Assembly: GCA_036250195.1 (NCBI GenBank)
Contig: JAVHZZ010000011.1
Span: 61,684,919-61,748,918, forward strand
Source of the DNA: Mixophyes australis
Lineage: Eukaryota > Chordata > Amphibia > Anura > Limnodynastidae
Direction of reading: 5' to 3'
DNA: 64,000 bases
Shown one piece after another: positions 9,780 to 20,754 of this stretch. The notes under the pieces are model-generated. The model searched no databases. It had not been told where the DNA came from and worked only from the letters and a program-made list of their open reading frames with translations. The position numbers and the translations under genes were made by a program. Positions within the stretch are counted from its first letter, which is position 1, and every line of letters begins with the position of its first letter.

Positions 9780-11727
9780 CTTCACATCTCCTCCTACCTT
9801 CCTTCTCCTGCCACCCTCTTCACTCCACTTTCCTCTAAGAACCAACCTTGGTGCTCCTTTCACCCTCCTACAGGTGATGAATTCCACTCCCTCATTCTTT
9901 CCTCTCCCCCGTCTACCTGTCACCTGGATCCCATCCCCTCTCACCTTCTTCGTTCTCTCTCCCCCACTGTTTGCTCCCATTTAGCTCACCTCTTCAACCT
10001 GTCTCGCCCCACTGGCATCGTCCCCTCTTCCTTTATACATGCCCTTATCTCTCCCATTCTAAAAAAAACCTAATCTTGATCCCACCTCACTCACTTGATA
10101 CCACCCCATTTCACTTCTCCCATTTGTCTCTAAACTTCTTGAGCGGATTGTCTGCAACCGCCTCACCAGTCACCTCTCGGACAATTCCCTCTTTGACCCT
10201 TTCCAATCAGGTTTCCGCCCCCTCCACTCCACTGAAACCACCCCGGCCAAAGTACCCAATGAGCTCCTCTCTGCTAAATCCAGGGGTCACTTCTCCCTGC
10301 TCATCCTCCTGGACCTCTTTAAGGCCTTTGACACTGTGGACCACCTCCTCCTTCTGAATACCCTTCTTTCTCTCTGCCTCTCTGGCACTGTCCTCACTTG
10401 GTTCATCTCATATCTTGCCAACCATTTCTTTTCTTTTACCACTCCCGACTCATCCTCTCCCCCCTCCACCCTTTAGATTGGTGTCCTTAAGGACTCTGTT
10501 CTTGGCCCTCTTCTTTTTTCACTGTACACTATCTCCCTGGGCAATCTCATATCTTCCTTTGGTCTCCAGTACCACCTCTACGCTGATGACATTCAACTCT
10601 ACATCTCTTCTCTTGACCCCCCCTCCTCTCTCATGTTTCTGAATGCCTTTCCGCCATCTCCTCCTCAATGTCTTCACGTTTTTTCAAAATCAACATTGCT
10701 AAAACTGAACTCATTGCTTACACTCCTTCTAAATCTTCTAACAACCTTGATCTCTCCATCACCGTTAATAACACGACCATTTCTCCTGTCCCCCCAACTC
10801 CACTGCCTGGGTGTCACCCTTGACTCCTCCCTCTCTTTTGCCCCCCGCATTCAATCTCTTGCGCAATCCTGTCGTTTCCAACTTCTGAATATTGCCAGCA
10901 TCCAGCCCCTCCTTACTGAGGATACCACAAAATCTATTATCCACGCTCTCATAAATTCCCTTCTCGATTATTGTAACCTTCTCCTGACCGGCCTTCCTCA
11001 CTCCTATTTTGCCCCCCTTCGCTCTATTCTCAATGCGGCTGCGAGACTCATCTTTCTTTCACGCCGCTCTTCCTCTGCCTCCCCTCTTGCCTTGCCATGC
11101 ACTGGCTCCCTTTCCCCCTACGGAATCCTCTTAAAATTCCTCACCATCACCTACAAAGTCCTCTCCCATTCCACTGCCCCTTATAGCTCTAACCTCCTCT
11201 CCATTCACACTCCCACCCGTTTCTTGCATTGACCAATGAGTGTTGCCTCTCCTCATCCCACGCCAGAATTCAATATTTCTCCCGTGCTGCCCCCTACACT
11301 GTAACAACCTCCCTCACTCCATTTGTCTGTCCCTTAATCTGAGCCACTTTCAAACTGGCTTTCAAAACCCATCTCTTCCTCAATGCCTACCAGCTATTCA
11401 ACTAACCTTCTCCAGCCTTGTTCTCCTCACCTGCTTCTTTCCTGTCTCCTTTTGCACCTGATCCCCTCCACTGACTCCTCTCGTGCCTGCTGTCTGTTTC
11501 CCTTCCCTTTAGTATGTAAGCTCCTACAAGCAAGGCCTCTTCCCTTCTGTCTCACAACATTTATTCTTCTTCAATGTCACTTTACTTGCTATGCTTGGAG
11601 CTTTTGGAGTCTTGGTTCTACTTGTTTTGCTCTGACTCACCCTGTACTGTTTTGGTCAACTGTTTTTTGTATTTGTACAGCACTGCGGAGACCTTGTGGC
11701 GCCATATAAAGAATAATAATAATAGAA
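9780..11727 (+). mobile_element. L2 LINE, 5'-truncated, inserted in the hAT transposase
   Basis: Pieces in several frames spell an L2-type reverse transcriptase: [78 protein letters not shown] (catalytic YADD), [15 protein letters not shown] and [22 protein letters not shown]-type. The 3' end, TGTACAGCACTGCGGAGACC then GCGCCATATAAAGAATAATAATAA, is the characteristic L2 tail. The apurinic endonuclease domain is missing, so the copy is 5' truncated, as usual for target-primed insertions. Frameshifts show it cannot be active. It interrupts the hAT gene between the QNAI and DTVHL segments. Confidence 0.9.
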
Positions 11728-12712
11728 TAGCATTTTGTAGCACAATAATTTTCTTTTTTGTAACCTCCTGGCACTGGTCTGGAATTGCTTGTCTAGTAAA
11801 ATGGTGTTGAGATGGAATTTGGTAACTGGGACACAGGAACTCAAATAAATGTTTAAAATCTGCTGCATTAATGGTTGATATTGGATGCAGATCTAATACT
11901 AGCATAATTGCCATGGTGCCTATGATCCAATGTGCGACTGGGTGACAGCTGTCACACTTGATTCCTCTTGCAAAGGATTGTTTAACAGTCAATTGTTTTA
12001 AACTAATAGTAGTCTTCTTCTTGGTCTGCTTTTGGGTTTAAGATCCACCACCAGCAGCAGGAGCAGCAGCAGCAGGCCTAACGCTCAAGGATTCTTCTGA
12101 GGAAACCTGGATAGGGGAGGAGTCATCTATCCTTAGCAACTTGGATGCTGGACTAACTCCAATCACTAGTGGCGATATTGATGATGAAGGTGTTGGGGGT
12201 GTAGATTGCAGATACTTGGATCTAGCTTAGAGAATGGGGCTAGCTGATGCTGGAGTGCTTGTTGTTATTATTTTAGCATAACATTCAAATTTTCCCACGA
12301 GCTTGTCATGAGCTTGCTTCAAATGGCTTAATATAGATGCGGTTTCTAGATGTTTAAGGTCCCTTCCTCTACTGAATGTAGCTTTACAAACGCTACAAAT
12401 GGTTAGACAACTGTTGTTAGGATTTGGGTAAAAATAATTCCACACATAAGAGGTGGATTTTTTGGTCTTATACATGACAATGTGCTTCTTCTTATCACTG
12501 GTAAAAACTGCTTCCATTGGTACATGACTTGCCAATGTAGAGTTCATTAACAGCACTGTTTGCTTACCTGCCTTCAGCCACAAAACTGAAGCTCCTTGCC
12601 ACTGACATGCTTGGTTTGTTAAAGTGTAGATGTCCTTTTCAAGATCCAACATAAGTGTGGATGGGAGGGCCCAAGTGCAATTCCATCTTGCACCACTTTT
12701 CTTTTCTGCCAC
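11728..12712 (-). pseudogene. hAT transposase, N-terminal half with BED zinc finger
   Basis: The minus strand reads MAEKKSGARWNCTWALP, then a BED-type finger (YVWNYFYPNPNNSCLTICSV, CX2C and HLKQAH), a serine/proline-rich linker, TVKQSFARGIKCDSCHPVAH, and HHFTRQAIPDQCQEV ending in the L2 insertion. The same blocks in the same order occur in the plus-strand transposase at 56.5 kb (VWSYFYPNLDNKCLAICSLC, FTRQAIP). BED fingers bind the transposon ends. There are frame changes between 11993 and 12226. Confidence 0.85.
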
Positions 12713-13204
12713 TGCTGTGTGGCAATGTTTCTTAGATGTGGTATGCTGTGCGTTTGTGCCGTTGCTCTGTCGATTAATAACCAGCCAGCTCCCTGCAGTC
12801 TTACAGCTTATTGGTTTGTTAAACTGTACCTGCTACCCCTCCTGTTTCTGTGTGAGTTTGTTAAACCTTTATTTATGGTTGAAAAGTAACAACTTTAAAT
12901 TATAACATTTAAGTAAAGTTTGTAAGCTTTAAGCTGGAAATATCATTAAATTATTGCACACTACTGTAGTGAAGGTCAATCAAACAAATTACAAATCATT
13001 CTTTACAAACGGCAACAATTCTTCAAAAACCATTCTTTATATGCTTCAGATCTGTAGGTTCTTCATATGATGTCCCACAACACTTTTCATTATATTTAAA
13101 GGATAACTCCACAGTATAGCAAAGCCATGATAAACCAAAAAAAATATATACCACTGACCCTAAGAGTGCCCTGTTTATTTTAATAACTCAGATAAGGGAT
13201 TCTA
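12713..13204 (-). other. hAT 5' untranslated region
   Basis: Non-coding DNA between the transposase start and the transposon end. I see no conserved signal in it. Confidence 0.5.
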
Positions 13205-13325
13205 TTAGATTAAATTTATTTTAAAGGGACAAATGTTCAAAAACTTTTGATTATATAGAGCGAGATGCAGAGGTTTTTTCAAAGTGTACATCTTGAGCTT
13301 TATTGCAGACTGCAAATGTAATGCG
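13205..13325. repeat. Inverted repeat within the hAT complex, right arm
   Basis: This is the reverse complement of 8630-8745 (shared TCTATTAGATTAAAT, TGTTCAAAAACTTTTG, TATATAGAGCGAGAT, TGTACATCTTGAGCTTTATT). Confidence 0.8.
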
Positions 13326-13415
13326 GTTTTGCCAAAACCAAAATCAAAACCAAAACACAAAGTTAATACAGATCTAAAACCAAAACCAAAACACGGGGGT
13401 CAGTGAACATCTCTA
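13326..13415 (-). mobile_element. hAT 5' terminal region with TIR
   Basis: This end is built of AAAACCAAAACC units and finishes GTCAGTGAACATCTCTA. Read outward-in on the minus strand it is TAGAGATGTTCACTGACC, matching TAGAGATGGTCACTGACC at 63221. TAGAGATG is the style of Ac-like hAT terminal inverted repeats. It is followed directly by inverted repeat X rather than by a target duplication I can confirm. Confidence 0.7.
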
Positions 13416-13417
13416 CT

Positions 13418-13490
13418 TTATATATATGCTGACACATAGAGATTTTTATATATTATTTGTTTCTGAGCGCCAGACAACATTTTGCTTTTA
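13418..13490 (+). repeat. Inverted repeat X, right arm
   Basis: This is the reverse complement of 7612-7690. Confidence 0.75.
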
Positions 13491-13499
13491 TTTAAATAC

Positions 13500-13732
13500 T
13501 GACAGTTAAATACTGACTGTTTTTTCATGTAGCACACACATATCAACTTTAAATTTCAGTGTACAAATAAGCTATCAAGTATTTGTGTGTTACATGAAAA
13601 AACAGTTAGTATTTAACTTATGTGCAAAACAGAACACTAATTTGCACCCCTTCCATTGTAACATGGTTTTGTCCAGGAGACTGAAATAAAGATCCTCTTC
13701 ATTTAAGATCCTTAATGAATCAGGCCCATTAT
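13500..13732 (-). mobile_element. MITE fragment (family of 30575-30901)
   Basis: The end TCCTTAATGAATCAGGCCC at 13714-13732 matches the terminus of the MITE at 30575-30901. The interior, on the minus strand, shares GCACATAAGTTAAATACTA, CACAAATACTTGATAGCTTA and ACACTGAAATTT. Within it 13504-13535 and 13578-13612 form a hairpin (ACTGTTTTTTCATGTA against TACATGAAAAAACAGT). The other terminus is lost or rearranged. Confidence 0.75.
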
Positions 13733-13734
13733 TA

Positions 13735-15655
13735 TTAATTCTGCTGACAAAGGGAAGGGAGGGAGGGTATAGTGGTGATTGAGAAGGGTTATTATCTCAA
13801 AGAAGCTTATTTGCTTCTAGGATAATCTACCACCTCTACCATCATCATCATCATCATCATCATTTAATTATATAGCGCCCACATATTTCATAGCGCTTTA
13901 CAATTGGGGACAAACACAGTAAACTAATAAACAAACTGGGTAAAACAGACAAAGAGGTGAGAAGGCCCTGCTCGCAAGCTTAACCACCTATGAACCTCTA
14001 AAAGAATTACAACAAACACCTTATGGGTCTATTAGATAGAGGAAAAGATGAGGGCATCCTATGAATATGAACATGAATACCTGCAGTCCAAAAACCAGAG
14101 ATTGCCGGTATTCTATTTTCTACCCAAAATTCATAAGTCGCTCACTAATCCGCCAGGAAGACCAATAGTGTCAGCCATAGGCTCAATTACCTCTAATCTA
14201 TCAGAGTATAATGATACATTTCTCCAACCACTAATAATAATAATATTAAGACAAAGAAGCTTTCTATAGGATACTACACAAGTACTCAATCTTCGCAATA
14301 ATCTAAAATGACAGGAGGATTACATAATGATGACATGCGATGTGACATCATCATATATTATAATTCAACAAGATAATGGTTGTTCACATGTGGCAAATAT
14401 CCTGAGAGCAGAGTCACCACTTGAACAACAACAAAACATTTATCAGGGGAAGCTATAATATTTATTTTTGATCACAATTACTTTTTGTTAGAGGGGGTGG
14501 GCTACAGGCAGGCTTGTGGAAACGCAATAGGGACGAAGTTCGCTGTGAGTTATCCAAACCTATTTGTTTGGGAGAATAACATGATCTGGGATAATGACCC
14601 CTTTCTAGGGAATATCGTGGCTTGGCGCAGATATATTGACGATGTGGTCGGTATATGGAAGGGCGACTAGAACACTCTCGCACCATTTATCAACCACATC
14701 AACAACTATAAGTTTAATCTTAAATTCACCACCTCCATCAGTAAGGAAAGGGTTGAATTGGACCTAGAAATAACTATAGAGGATGGAGAGTTCACTGCCA
14801 AGACATTTATAAAGGAAGTAGATTGCAGTAACCATATATTGGCCACCAGAAACCAGGCTATAAAGTATACCAGGTGGCCAATTTAAAAGGTTAAAAAGAA
14901 ATTGCTTTAGGATATCTATCAGACTTCGACTGACAGGCTGAAAGCCTGAGTTTGAAGTTTGCAGATAAAGAATACAATCCCACCATGGTAGGGAAGCCAT
15001 TAGAACAGCAAAAGAGACAGATAGAAATCACCTACTTACTATTTAAAGAGAAAAATCCCCAAGCAATACATCAAGGGAATAATGTGAGATTTGTCACACG
15101 ATACAGTATACACTCCAACAACATCAAAAAAATTGTGTCTAAATGCTAGCTCATCTTGTTAAAAGATGAGAAACTGAATGGTGAAATACATGACTAAATA
15201 ATAACGTGGGAGGCTTCTATTTCTGCAACAAAATGCTCAGCATGTAAGTGTACCAATTTTCATACCACCAAACCTGTCACAGAATTAATTTCGAACAACA
15301 ATGGCAGAAATTTTAAAATCAAAGAAAAAATAACATGCGAGGCTACAGAAGTTGTATATCTTTTCCAATGACCCCGTCAGAAGAAATACATGGGGAGAAC
15401 AATAAGAAGCTAGACTTGCTGAGCACTGATGAAACATAAAAAATAAGGCCGAAAACCATAATCTGTCAGGCCGCTAGGCACAATAACACAATGCATCTCT
15501 CTGAAATTCCTAAGAATTAAAAAAGTAAAAGCAGATTGGAAAGGTGGTGACTACCCAACCAAAATTTCCAGTGCGGAAGTCAAGTGGATATATGATTTGG
15601 GGACTCTAGTAACACATGGCCTGAATATAGATTTGAATTAGTAAGAGTCTTGGAA
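13735..15655 (+). pseudogene. Penelope-like element: reverse transcriptase and GIY-YIG endonuclease
   Basis: After an ADKG-type motif near 13740 and a tyrosine-rich stretch interrupted by an L2-type tail, 14048-14230 reads [20 protein letters not shown] and [21 protein letters not shown], hallmarks of PLE reverse transcriptase. About 14500-14668 reads GNAIGTKFAVSYPNLFVWE and WRRYIDDVVGIWKGD, with the catalytic YIDD. Further on FVTRYSIHSNNIKKI precedes a GIY-YIG endonuclease relic (VVYLF and KKYMGRTI, about 15345-15405) and the C-terminal GGDYPTKISSAEVKWIYDLG. PLEs use the RT plus GIY-YIG nuclease for retrotransposition. Many stops and frameshifts make this copy dead. Confidence 0.9.
13840..13985 (-). 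mobile_element. L2/SINE-type 3' tail inserted in the PLE
   Basis: (CAT)n followed by TATATAGCGCCCACATATTTC and AGCGCTTTACAATTGGGGAC is an antisense copy of a CR1/L2-type tail (AGCGCT...GCGCTATATAA...ATGATG). ACCACCT occurs on both sides (about 13830 and 13985), a plausible target duplication, and the PLE reading resumes after it (YEPLKELQQT). Confidence 0.75.
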
Positions 15656-16120
15656 AATTAATAGATCAGTATCCAAAATCCACACTAATAAATGATGTCA
15701 CAGCAGCGTAAGATCAAACAATACAAGAAATACATAACATATATTTAAACCATGACACTTAGGGTATTAACATGAGCATACCAGTACCTCTACATAGAGT
15801 TATCAGTTTATGACTGATATACTATATCCTTCAGTAAGAGGTATTTGAATAAACATCTCTATTTGTCTCAACCAAATGAAGGTGTAGAGATTTTATAAAC
15901 AATCCATAAGCTCAAAAACAAATGTATGTGTCATATCAAGTGTAAAAGATATCTTTATATTGTAATAAAAATTAATATTACTATATGAGAATGTATTCAC
16001 TGAAATAATACAACAAAGAGCTTTTAGAAATATAACATCTGACTATAAACGAGAAAAAGCCCTGTTACATCACAGTCCAGAGGAGGCTAAACTATGTTCT
16101 CTATGGGCTCACATTACTAC
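15656..16120 (+). other. PLE 3' untranslated region
   Basis: AT-rich sequence between the endonuclease relic and the hammerhead-like motif. No open frame and no other repeat recognised. Confidence 0.5.
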
Positions 16121-16165
16121 ATTCCTGACAAAGCCTCATGTAAGAGGTGAAACACGTTGAATTGG
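16121..16165 (+). ncRNA. Hammerhead-ribozyme-like motif of the PLE
   Basis: The order is stem I strand ATTC (overlapping the core C), core CTGACAA, stem II CCTC-loop-GAGG (16134-16147), GAAAC (16149-16153), a minimal stem III of two pairs, then GTT and the returning stem I strand GAAT (16159-16162). This is the layout of the minimal type I hammerheads known in PLEs, with very short stem III. The conserved G of CTGANGA is A here, so self-cleavage is probably lost. Confidence 0.6.
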
Positions 16166-17090
16166 ATAATACTGATATTGATTATTATTTTTCACCCAAA
16201 AATAATACTCTGCATTATCCCTACTTATATATTATTAAGCCGGCTTCTACCTCGATTGGACCGGGACACGATTAAACTAACGGCTGCAGCTGCAAGGACC
16301 CTATTGCTTGAACAGCGGTGAGAATACATAGCATGTGGAGATGGCTGTTTCACCCGGGTAGAACTTAGAAACATGACACTACTCTGCCCTCCGGATAGTT
16401 CAGGAACAGTAAAGACTGCCACTCAGAGATCTCTTAAAAACCCAGCATAGAGATAGCAGTCAACGTTTCGAAAACATTAACTAGAGCTCAATACACTGAA
16501 GTAGACGCTATTTCATTTCCTGGGATTGGCAAGACAAACCATTGGGAACCGACAGTGCAATCACCCTTCCTTTATAGAGAGGCATCCCCTACCTCTTCAA
16601 GACAACGCCACTACTTCCTACAGGAGGAGCCCCTCAGAGGTCTATTTATGCTGCAGCCCTATAAACTGTTAGATTTATTATAAAACTTTATGGGACATAT
16701 TTAATTTGGATTCGCACCAGCGATGTAAAGTGTCATTACAGTACCACAACATCATGGATTTAGGGCTGCGCATGGAAATCCATGATGTTGCGGTACCGGG
16801 ACCCGTGCAGTCACCCGTAATCGCGGGCACAAATCTTAATTGAATATGCCCTCATATTAGAGTTTTCTAAGTGTGTGGAGAGACTTTAGTAGAATAAGAG
16901 TCATGGACTACTAAATCTGACTAAGAACTGCAATTCACACCTTTAATTTATTGCTACCAAGTGTTGACCTTGCTATGTTTATGTACTATGTCAAGTTTAC
17001 ATATTCTGGCTAGAACCATTGTTTTTTTAAATTTTGTCTATTGAATAAATATTTTTTATATACAACATATAGACATTTGAAACCACATAG
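16166..17090 (+). mobile_element. PLE terminal repeat (pLTR-like) remainder
   Basis: Sequence after the hammerhead-like motif continues without genes to about 17090, ending near TTGAATAAATATTTTTTATA, a possible poly(A) region. PLE terminal repeats carry a hammerhead near their start and a poly(A) signal, so I assign it to the same element. It is interrupted by a short MITE at 16688-16856. Confidence 0.45.
16688..16856. mobile_element. Short MITE with internal hairpin
   Basis: The ends GGGACATATTTAATTTGGATT and AATCTTAATTGAATATGCCC are imperfect inverted repeats. Inside, GTACCACAACATCATGGATTT pairs with AAATCCATGATGTTGCGGTAC, only 16 bp apart. No coding capacity. The superfamily cannot be told from the ends alone. 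Confidence 0.65.
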
Positions 17091-17097
17091 AGTGCCG

Positions 17098-17283
17098 GGG
17101 ACAAAACACCCTGCTTCAGTGGAATGTTGGGGACGTAAGCCTGATTGCAGAGAGTTAAGAATGGGACGAGAGGAGAGAAAATGAGGCAAACATTTGTACA
17201 CTAATTGCTCAAGTAGTTTGGGGGCAAAGGGGAGGAGAGAAATAGGGCGGAAGTTGGAGAGAGAGGCTGGATCGAGAGATTGT
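17098..17283 (-). pseudogene. L2 LINE reverse transcriptase fragment
   Basis: On the minus strand this reads [40 protein letters not shown] and SLQSGLRPQHSTEA, the RT palm entry of an L2 element (compare the L2 at 34.5 kb). It is cut at both ends, on the left by the PLE end and on the right by the gypsy LTR at 17287. Confidence 0.8.
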
Positions 17284-17286
17284 TTC

Positions 17287-17916
17287 TGTCAGGCGCCATC
17301 CCACCTGTACTCTCTCCCTGCACCTCTGTTTGCCAGGCAACCAGATGTGGAACTTCCAGTCGGCCAGCCCGGGCCTCTGCGCATGCTCGTCCCATTGCTT
17401 GGCAACGGGACGCTTCTATGAACCTTCAGCGGCGGCTGATGACAGCACCGCCGCCCTGTTCATTGGCTGCCCAGACTTTCTAAGGCAGCTTCAATCATGC
17501 CTCCAGTGCCAGAATATCAGGTCTCATTGCCTGCTCCAACGTTCCAGTACCTTTTGGATTGCATTTGACTACCCTGCCTTCCAGTGCCCTTTCTAACCAG
17601 ACCGTCTCGACTACTCTTTTGGATTTCCCCTTGTACCGCATTACCTGACTGTTACCGACCCGGCTTGTCTGACCTCCCTTCTGGATATTCCCTGTGCACC
17701 TTGTTCGCCAGCACTGTTATCAACCCGGGTTGTCTGACCATCTCTCTCCCGTGCCTCGCTATCCGACTTGGGAAGGACTGCGACCTGCGTGCAACCTTCA
17801 GCGGAGTCCATACCACCTTGCGGGGGTCCCTGGTGAATACCAGGGGCACGTTAGATCCCGCACCTTCCCTCCAAGTTGTGCCAACGCTAGCAGTTATGCA
17901 ACATACAGTTGTGACA
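17287..17916 (+). mobile_element. 5' LTR of a gypsy element
   Basis: The LTR starts TGTCAGG and ends GTTGTGACA (TGTCA/TGACA inverted ends), 630 bp. It contains GACTGCGACCTGC (17776), a block also present in two other LTRs of the window. It is followed after 13 bp by the gag ATG at 17930, so the boundary agrees with the coding region. Confidence 0.82.
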
Positions 17917-17929
17917 GTATACTCTGGCC

Positions 17930-18429
17930 ATGACTACCGAGGGGTCTGGTGAACCGTCAGCCCTTAACCTACTTCTCCATCTTGCCCAGCGGGTTGGACA
18001 ACAGGACATGGCTCAGGCCCACCTGCTTCAGTGTGTCCAAGGAATCGCTATCTGCTTTGATGTCTTACTGGGTTCCATGCCCGCTGCTCCAGCTGTAACC
18101 TCCTCCGCGGCAGCATCCTCCAGCGTGGTCACTGTCTCGACCTCCGCTTCCAGGCTGTGCATTCCGGCTCCAGAGAAGTTTAATGGAGATACCAAATGGT
18201 GTAGGGGCTTCTTGAACCAATGTGCTATCCAGTTTGAGTGTAACCCCGGGGCATTCCCCTCCCAACTGACCAAAGTAGCCTAATTAATTTTCCTCTTGAG
18301 TGGTCAAGCCCTTGCCTGGGCCTCCCCCCTATGGGAACAAAATGAACATCTTCTTGGTAATACGGTATCTTTCATTGAAGCCTTCAGGAGGGTCCTTGAC
18401 GATCCAGGGAGAGTGGCTTCCGCTGCTGC
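17930..18429 (+). pseudogene. gag: Gypsy gag, N-terminal part
   Basis: The ATG follows the LTR and opens MTTEGSGEPSALNLLLHLAQ, with QRVGQQDMAQAHLLQCVQG, an alanine/serine linker, then LCIPAPEKFNGDTKWCRGFL and NQCAIQFECNPGAFPSQLTK, the capsid entry of sushi-like gypsy gag. A stop at 18281-18283 is followed in frame by LSGQALAWASPLWEQN and SFIEAFRRVLDDPGRVASAA, so it is a point mutation. The frame is broken at about 18430 by an inserted LTR and resumes at about 19710. Confidence 0.85.
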
Positions 18430-19708
18430 ATGTTACAAGGCGCTCATTCGGCTTCCATAATCGAAGACTAAGACACTCACCTGTCCCTCATTAAACAGAC
18501 CTCAGCTCTTAGTGTTGGATCTGCACATGCACAGACCTAGTACCTGTGTGTCCGTGGCAAGATTCCTATTGGTTCCTGGTTCTGGCTCCAAACTTGAAAA
18601 GGCACTTCCTCCCTTCCCTCTGGGTCTGTTGATCAAGTTACCTGTCTGATTAGGATCCTGCCTATTCCTTGTGTCTCCACCTGGATCGTCAGTGCCTCTG
18701 CTGTGCGTTGCTGTTCCACGGGCTATACTGCTCAAGCTGCACCTGTCTCCGCTGTGTTGCTGTTCCACGGGCTATACTGCTCAAGCTGCACCTGTCTCTG
18801 CTGTGTTGCCATTCCACGGGCTGGACCGCTTAAGCTACACTCGTCTCCACTGTGTTGCTGCTACACGGGCTGTGCCGCTCAAGCTACATCTGACGCTGCT
18901 GTGTTACCGCTCCACGGGCTGCTCTACTCAAGCTACAGCTGTCTCCGCTGGGCCTCAGCTCCACAGACTTCTCTGCTCAAGTCGCAATAACTCCTACTAT
19001 CGTGCTGCCCGGCTCATCTACTCTTCATCTGTCACTGTGACTCGGCTGCAATACAGGTCATATCATTCAAGCTGCTTGATCTCATCTACCTCTGTTGGCT
19101 GAACTGTTCCTGCTGCACTTGTACCTATTTGCATAACTGTATTACGGGGTACTCTACTCAGGCTGCACTTATTGTGATTACTCTGCTGGCTGGACTGTTA
19201 CCTGTACCTCTCTTATTGTGCTGCCATATTGTGGTCCCAAATACCTAAGCTGCATTTGTCACTTTAATTATGCTGCTGGACTGTTCATGCTATTACTAAT
19301 TATGCTGTTATACCACTAAAGCTTTATTTACTCCTGTTACACTGCTAGTGGAACTGTGCACGTTGCCATTACTTTCCTTGTGTCTATATACCAAAGACTG
19401 TTCTGTTCAACCTCTAGTCATCATTAAACCGCTGATTGTATTGTTCATCCTACATCTGTCTTCACTCCGCTGCTTGGTTATAGAACTTACATCCTACCAT
19501 CACCAGTGTGTCTACATATCAGCTACAAGCCACTCCCCTGGGACCTTGCCTAAACACTCCTGGTAGGGACCGCGACCTGCGGGCGAACGCCGCTAAGCCC
19601 AAGTCACCTTGCGGTGACCCCTGGTGAAAACCATTTGTCTGTTAGACTCCACGCCCTGCTGGGAATAACATCAAGTTGGGCAGGTCCAAGAGTCCAGAGT
19701 ACCAAACC
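18430..19708 (+). mobile_element. Solo gypsy LTR inserted in gag
   Basis: The gag frame stops here and resumes after 19708. The insert begins near TGTTACAAGG and ends near CCAAACCA. Near its 3' end it has GACCGCGACCTGCGGGCGAAC, like the other gypsy LTRs of the window, and in the middle a tandem 49-bp array. I could not fix an exact target duplication, so the edges are uncertain by some tens of bases. Confidence 0.65.
18710..19003 (+). repeat. 49-bp tandem repeat, about 6 copies
   Basis: Units start at 18710, 18759, 18808, 18857, 18906 and 18955, each with a core like TCCACGGGCT...CTCAAGCT...CTGTCTCCGCTG. Later DNA to about 19400 keeps degenerate traces of it. It lies in the U3-like part of the LTR. 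Confidence 0.9.
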
Positions 19709-20180
19709 ATGATACTGCGAGCCTGATAAATCTTCGTCAAGGTAACCTTTCCGTGGGTCAATACGCAGTTCAGTTCTGGACTCTGGCCTCAGAATTAAAG
19801 TGGAATAAAGAAACTCTAGTGGCAACATTTTGGCAAGGCCTGGTCGACCGGATCAAAGACAAGCTGATTTCCAGGGACCTCCCTTGGAATCTTGATGCCC
19901 TCGTTTCCCTCAGCATGAAGGTGGACCTGCATTACCAAGAGTGCCCGCAGGAACGCTATACTACCAGGCGGGTTGCTCCACGACTTGCACCTTAGTTTCA
20001 AAATCCAGTCCTGCCTCATCAGGAGGAACCAATGCAAATTGGACGCTCCCCATTGTCTCCGGAGGAACTGGAAAGACACTTCAAGCAACGACTCTGCTTC
20101 TACTGTGGAGATTCCGGGCACCTCCTCAGGGCCTGCCCTTAGAGTCCGGGAAACCCCTTCTCCTAAACGGTGGCAGGGAG
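19709..20180 (+). pseudogene. gag: Gypsy gag, C-terminal part with zinc knuckle
   Basis: The resumed gag reads GQYAVQFWTLASELKWNKET, FWQGLVDRIKDKLISRDLPW, LDALVSLSMKVDLHYQE. After a stop at 19993-19995 the knuckle region reads MQIGRSPLSPEELERHFKQR and LCFYCGDSGHLLRACP (about 20087-20134), a CX2CX4HX4C nucleic-acid binding finger. Some of it is shifted in frame. Confidence 0.87.
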
Positions 20181-20754
20181 GCCGCTTTGGGAGAATCCAC
20201 AGTTGCTCCCTTTTCTAAAAACACTTCAGAACTTCTCATGGCTGTCAACCTGAGCACCTTTAAAGGACCATTCCCTACCATGCCTTTGTGGATTCCGGTT
20301 CCTCCGGGAACCTCATTTCGACAGCTCTCGCTTCGTGGCTCCAAAATCCTTTAATATCTTTGCCTCAGTCGTTGTCACTTACGGCAGTAGATGGCAAGCG
20401 TGTCGTCAACGGTTCCGTCTCCTCCGTCACTTCTCCCGTCTGGTTGATGGTAGGAGCTCTTCATAGTTATACAATTCAGTTCCTGGTTTTGCCTGTCCAT
20501 TAATCCCCTCATCTTGGTGCTACCCTGGCTCCGGATGCATTCACCGCAAATGGATTGGGATCATGCTCAGGTTACAGTATGGGTTTCGGAATGTCTTCAT
20601 AGATGCATGTGCAGGGTTCCTTCCCCTAGGTCTCGCGTTGCAACCCATTCCACATTAACGGATTCTACACTGCTGTGTTACTGAGTTCCAGGATGTCTTT
20701 AGCAAAATTGAAGCTGAGATCCTGCCTCCTCATAGCCTCTGGGATTGTTCTTTT
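20181..20754 (+). pseudogene. pro: Gypsy protease region
   Basis: 20284-20320 reads FVDSGSSGNLIS, the aspartic protease motif with the catalytic D codon at 20291-20293, followed by LASWLQNPLISLPQSL and LTAVDGKRVVNGSV. Downstream to 20754 the linker to RT is present with stops and frameshifts (for example around 20500). Confidence 0.8.
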
